Assembly: GCA_017615955.1 (NCBI GenBank)
Contig: JAFZZD010000651.1
Location: 1-7,869, forward strand
From: Victivallales bacterium
GTDB taxonomy: Bacteria > Verrucomicrobiota > Lentisphaeria > Oligosphaerales > Oligosphaeraceae
Length of the DNA: 7,869 nt
Direction: 5' to 3'
Positions 5,275-7,869 of the stretch are shown in pieces; the stretch's first letter is position 1; every line of letters begins with the position of its first letter. Made by a program: the position numbers and the translations under genes. The notes below the pieces were generated by a model, which searched no databases, had not been told where the DNA came from, and worked only from the letters and a program-made list of their open reading frames with translations.

Positions 5275-7473
5275 TCAGCCCAATGTAACGTGTTTTTCCA
5301 ATTCGCGGAATATGCCGCCAAGTTCATTTATCATTCTGGAAATAGTCTGCTGCGGGTTCTGGCCAGTGTCCATTTCCTGGATGGCCTTGGCCGCCTGTTC
5401 CGCCAATGCCCCCAGGCCGATGGAGGAAAGAAGGCCCTTGAGCCTGTGCAGTATTGCCCTGGCTTCATCGAATTGCCCCTTGTCAGAATATGTCTCCAGG
5501 CTTCCAAGGAGGGGTCTCCAGTCGGCGGCGGTCTGCGCCAGGATCATCTTTATTTCGCCAAGGGATATGCGGTATTGCTCCCTCATGAACTCGTGCATGC
5601 GGCGCACTGTCTCCTCCTCCTGGCTTTCATGAATTTCCTGTGGTTCGGGAATGCTGCGTATGGGATGGATTGAAAGCGCATCAGCCAGGCAAAGCAGCAG
5701 CTGGTTGCGCTCGAATGGCTTGGCGATGAAGGAATTGGCGCCGCAGGCCAGAGCTTTCTCCACGTCTGACTGGTATGTGGAAGCGGTCAGGGCGATTATA
5801 TGTGTGCTGCCTGTGCCAGGCATGGAACGTATTTCGCGCATTGCCATGTAGCCGTCCATTATGGGCATTTGAATGTCCATGAAAATGATGTCAAAGCTTT
5901 CCTCTCGGCATATCTTGACTGCCTCAAGGCCATTCTGTGCCGTGCGGTATGGAAGGCCTGCGCCTTGGCATATCGTCTCCAGCAGGAACAGGTTGGTGGG
6001 TGTATCGTCCACCAGCAGCGCGAATTTCTTCTTCAGTTCATCTGCGGGCAATGTGACCTGCAATTCCTCGCCTGCCAGATGCCGTTGTTCTCCAGGACGT
6101 GCCTTCGCCACCTTTATTGCAAAGGAGAATGTACTTCCTTCGCCAGGACGGCTGCTGGCGTTCAGGCGTCCCCCAAGCAAAGACACGATATGGGCGGATA
6201 TGGGAAGGCCGAGACCAGTGCCTCCAAAGCGCCTGCTTATGTCCTTGCCGCCTTGCCTGTAGGGCTGGAATATGCGTTTCAAATCATCCTGGGACATGCC
6301 GATGCCAGTGTCGCTGACGCTTATTTCCAGCGAAATGTTGTCGCCTTCATCCGTGGCTGCAACCTTTAGCCTGACTTCGCCATGCTCTGTGAACTTGACT
6401 GCGTTGGACAGCAAATTGTCCAGCACTTGCCGTAGCCTTATTGGATCGCTTTTTATGAGCAAGGGCACGCCTGGCGCATCGTATGCCAGTTTCACATTCT
6501 TCTGGCCTTTGAGAAGTTGCTGTGCCACGGCCAGCCTTTCTTCAAGCAGTTCTCGCAGGTCAAATGGCACCAGTTCGATTTCGAATTTTCCCGCATTGAT
6601 TTTTGAGAAGTCCAGGATTTCGTTTATTGTGTGCAGAAGGCTTCTTGAACTGCTGTCAATTAGCTTCACAAATTGTATCTGCTGCGGGTTCAGGGGCGTT
6701 TCGCTAAGGCTGCCAAGGAAGCCGATTATGCCGTTAAGGGGCGTCCGTATTTCGTGGCTCATTTCTGCGAAGAATTCGTCCTTTTCAGAATCCTGCTTCT
6801 TGAAAGTGCCGGCAAGTTGCGTAAGCCAAAGTTTAATGTCATTGGGTTCTGCGATGGCGTGTTCCTCCAGCAGAGCCGTGGTTTTCGGGTATTCGGCGCG
6901 TATGAGGCTATATGCATAGTTCATTGGCCTGAATACGGTGAAATAAATAAGCAAACTTTCCAATGCAACGAACAGCAGCAGAAGAGCGAAAACAACTTTT
7001 CCGCAGAAGCGAAAGTTGCCTTGCAATTTGTTCAGCCTTGCGTCAAAAGCCTGGGAGTACGTCGTGAATTTTCCACGTAGCTCGATTTCAGCCTCTCTTG
7101 ACAAAGCGCGGCTTTTTTCGGGGTCTCTGCCAGCCAGGAGTGTGTTTCTTCTGTCCTGTGTTTTCTTTAGATACGGCAACAATTTTGCCAGTTCTTCATC
7201 CTGTGCAGGTATGTCATCTATTCGTTTTGCAGCTTCTGCGAAATTTGCTCTGGCGTCGTATGCGACTTGGTTGTTTGGATTTTCAAGCGCAAGTTCAAGA
7301 TATTCGCCCTGAAGGGCCAGTTCCTGGCTTAGGCTATGCAGTCTTTCATTGGATTTGCCGAGACGTCCAATGCGTCCTATAAACGTATATGCGCGAAGAC
7401 CCAGCGCAATCGCCGGGACAAGCAGAAGCAACACCAGAATCAAATGCAGATATATGCTTCGAATGTGTTTCAT
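5275..7473 (-). CDS. Hybrid sensor histidine kinase with REC and HPt domains
   Basis: A 732-aa tripartite phosphorelay kinase with BarA-like architecture. Transmembrane helix 1 is at about residues 7-27, a mainly helical periplasmic sensor region of about 125 residues follows, and helix 2 is at about 157-180. A short linker (no convincing HAMP, though RPM after the helix hints at a degenerate one) leads to HisKA with MSHEIRTPLNG and phospho-acceptor His240. The ATPase domain has the N-box around Asn357, DTGIGM at 388-393 and GGTGLGLPI at 417-425. The receiver has an acidic pair at 489-490, phospho-acceptor Asp533 in MDIQMPIMDG, Thr563 and Lys585. The HPt domain has HRLKG with His676. All key residues are present, so an active His-Asp-His relay is expected. 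No partner response regulator lies in the window. The ATG at 7473 is chosen because the longer GTG option at 7530 lies in a terminator loop. The SD is weak. The gene is followed 2 nt later by the DUF192 gene. Confidence 0.95.
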   Translation of the reverse strand: MKHIRSIYLHLILVLLLLVPAIALGLRAYTFIGRIGRLGKSNERLHSLSQELALQGEYLELALENPNNQVAYDARANFAEAAKRIDDIPAQDEELAKLLPYLKKTQDRRNTLLAGRDPEKSRALSREAEIELRGKFTTYSQAFDARLNKLQGNFRFCGKVVFALLLLFVALESLLIYFTVFRPMNYAYSLIRAEYPKTTALLEEHAIAEPNDIKLWLTQLAGTFKKQDSEKDEFFAEMSHEIRTPLNGIIGFLGSLSETPLNPQQIQFVKLIDSSSRSLLHTINEILDFSKINAGKFEIELVPFDLRELLEERLAVAQQLLKGQKNVKLAYDAPGVPLLIKSDPIRLRQVLDNLLSNAVKFTEHGEVRLKVAATDEGDNISLEISVSDTGIGMSQDDLKRIFQPYRQGGKDISRRFGGTGLGLPISAHIVSLLGGRLNASSRPGEGSTFSFAIKVAKARPGEQRHLAGEELQVTLPADELKKKFALLVDDTPTNLFLLETICQGAGLPYRTAQNGLEAVKICREESFDIIFMDIQMPIMDGYMAMREIRSMPGTGSTHIIALTASTYQSDVEKALACGANSFIAKPFERNQLLLCLADALSIHPIRSIPEPQEIHESQEEETVRRMHEFMREQYRISLGEIKMILAQTAADWRPLLGSLETYSDKGQFDEARAILHRLKGLLSSIGLGALAEQAAKAIQEMDTGQNPQQTISRMINELGGIFRELEKHVTLG

Positions 7474-7501
7474 AAAAGAATATGGAATTACAACTAGAAA
7501 C

Positions 7502-7545
7502 AAAAAGGGGGACAACAAGTGCGTGTGCACCAGTTGTCCCCTTTT
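7502..7545. terminator. Strong bidirectional intrinsic terminator
   Basis: GGGGACAAC at 7508-7516 pairs perfectly with GTTGTCCCC at 7533-7541 (9 bp), and within the loop GTGC and GCAC form a further 4-bp stem. TTTT follows on the plus strand (7542-7545), and AAAAA at 7502-7506 gives a T-run on the minus strand. On the minus strand it is placed to end the transcript of the upstream repeat-protein gene. Plus-strand function is not needed by any visible gene. Confidence 0.85.
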
Positions 7546-7548
7546 GCA

Positions 7549-7570
7549 ATACCCCTTGATATGGGGGTAT
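7549..7570 (-). other. Second hairpin upstream of the terminator
   Basis: ATACCCC at 7549-7555 pairs with GGGGTAT at 7564-7570 over an eight-base loop. It begins 11 bases past the stop of the repeat-protein gene on the minus strand and ends just before the terminator. No T-run follows on that strand. Its C- and G-runs could alternatively pair with the terminator arms. Confidence 0.5.
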
Positions 7571-7581
7571 GGTTAAGAGAA

Positions 7582-7869
7582 TTAGAAGCAGAAATTGATG
7601 ATTGGGAACACTGGAACCACGGATTCCGTGATAATGTTTATGAGGCCGATCTGAAGGCCGCGCATCATTTCCGTGTAATTGACGAGACCGACCTGGAGTC
7701 CCTTGAATTCGGTGCTGCCATTGACTATTCCCAATTCCACGCCATGTGTCTTGTCGTCTGTCACGTTCCAAAGTCCCAGAATGATGCCGTTTGCATTGCC
7801 ATTCTGATTGATGAGGGAGGCCTGTATGCCGCTGAAATCGTCATGGTTGCGGTTAATGAACAAGTTCAC
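7582..7869 (-). CDS. LA_2272-type surface repeat protein (3' part, cut by window edge)
   Basis: The open frame runs off the window edge, so only the last 95 codons are seen; the first codon present (GTG) need not be a start. The fragment contains five copies of a glycine-hydrophobic-Asn motif, roughly G(I/L/V)xxGLxN, spaced 14-15 residues apart, followed by a conserved-looking C-terminal tail rich in Pro, Ile and Phe ending at a TAA. This matches what I recall of the LA_2272/LA_2273-type surface repeat family known from Leptospira and other Gram-negative bacteria; the identification is from memory of the pattern. The alternating hydrophobic pattern with aromatic C-terminal Phe suggests a beta-rich cell-surface or outer-membrane protein. 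A signal peptide, if any, would be outside the window. A strong terminator follows 36 bases after the stop. Confidence 0.7.
   Translation of the reverse strand: MNLFINRNHDDFSGIQASLINQNGNANGIILGLWNVTDDKTHGVELGIVNGSTEFKGLQVGLVNYTEMMRGLQIGLINIITESVVPVFPIINFCF
7636..7830 (-). repeat. Five 14-residue protein repeats
   Basis: Motif starts fall at fragment residues 14, 28, 43, 57 and 71: GIQASLIN, GIILGLWN, GVELGIVN, GLQVGLVN and GLQIGLIN. Spacing is 14, 15, 14 and 14. The last two units are the most alike. The regular period fits short beta-strand and turn units stacking side by side. More copies may lie upstream, beyond the window. Confidence 0.8.

Larger units (their letters stand above)
7474..7581 (-). 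promoter_or_regulatory. Leader and intergenic region of the kinase gene
   Basis: 108 bases separate the stop of the repeat-protein gene from the kinase ATG. They hold two hairpins (listed separately). Only about 34 bases lie between the terminator and the ATG, and no well-placed -35/-10 pair is visible in them. The kinase promoter therefore either overlaps the terminator or lies upstream of it, in which case the hairpins would be in the kinase 5' leader. No promoter could be assigned. Confidence 0.4.

Noticed and set aside
5800..6369. Open frame of 189 codons on the plus strand inside the kinase gene
   Set aside because: It lies opposite the receiver and ATPase domains, whose motifs are complete; its translation is Cys and Ala rich and shows no family features.
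7474..7506. Promoter for the kinase gene between terminator and ATG
   Set aside because: TTGT-like and TAT-like elements exist, but their spacing is too short and the matches poor, so no site is called.
7474..7530. GTG start adding 19 residues to the hybrid kinase
   Set aside because: The GTG lies in the loop of the strong terminator and its 57 bases include a terminator arm; the ATG at 7473 precedes a typical basic N-terminus and first membrane helix.
1..7869. CRISPR array, tRNA, rRNA or mobile element
   Set aside because: No spaced direct repeats, cloverleaf, transposase or inverted terminal repeats were seen on either strand.

Overview
The window looks like chromosomal DNA of a Gram-negative bacterium with moderate GC. 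It carries envelope-type proteins with N-terminal signals or membrane anchors, a BarA-like phosphorelay kinase, a SUMF1-fold protein and an LA_2272-type surface-repeat protein. That mix is compatible with the PVC superphylum (Lentisphaerota-like), but this is an inference from gene content and weakly supported. I see no phage, transposon, CRISPR, tRNA or rRNA.

Layout. (1) 52-3634, plus strand: a three-gene operon with only 2 nt between genes. It encodes a 518-aa protein with an HPr-like phosphocarrier domain, the RdgB/HAM1 house-cleaning nucleotide pyrophosphatase, and the bifunctional NAD(P)H-hydrate repair enzyme Nnr. The last two both repair or remove damaged metabolites. (2) 3678-4685, plus strand: a membrane-anchored SUMF1-domain protein after an AT-richer junction, probably at least partly a separate unit. 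(3) 4686-4816: a convergent intergenic gap with three successive hairpins. (4) 5275-7473 and 4817-5272, minus strand: a hybrid sensor kinase (HisKA-HATPase-REC-HPt) followed 2 nt later by an exported DUF192 protein. (5) 7474-7581: an intergenic region with two hairpins, one a strong intrinsic terminator with T-runs on both sides. (6) 7582-7869, minus strand: the 3' end of a gene for a 14-residue-repeat surface protein, cut by the window edge.

The most unusual item is the first gene. Its C-terminal part aligns without gaps to HPr through the phospho-histidine and helix 2, is then interrupted by about 90 residues, and resumes with the last strand and helix of HPr. The position equivalent to the regulatory Ser46 is Asn. 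A second point of interest is the paired-hairpin leader just upstream of the kinase. No complete undescribed system (defence, toxin or mobile) is evident; most of the window is ordinary housekeeping and signalling genes.
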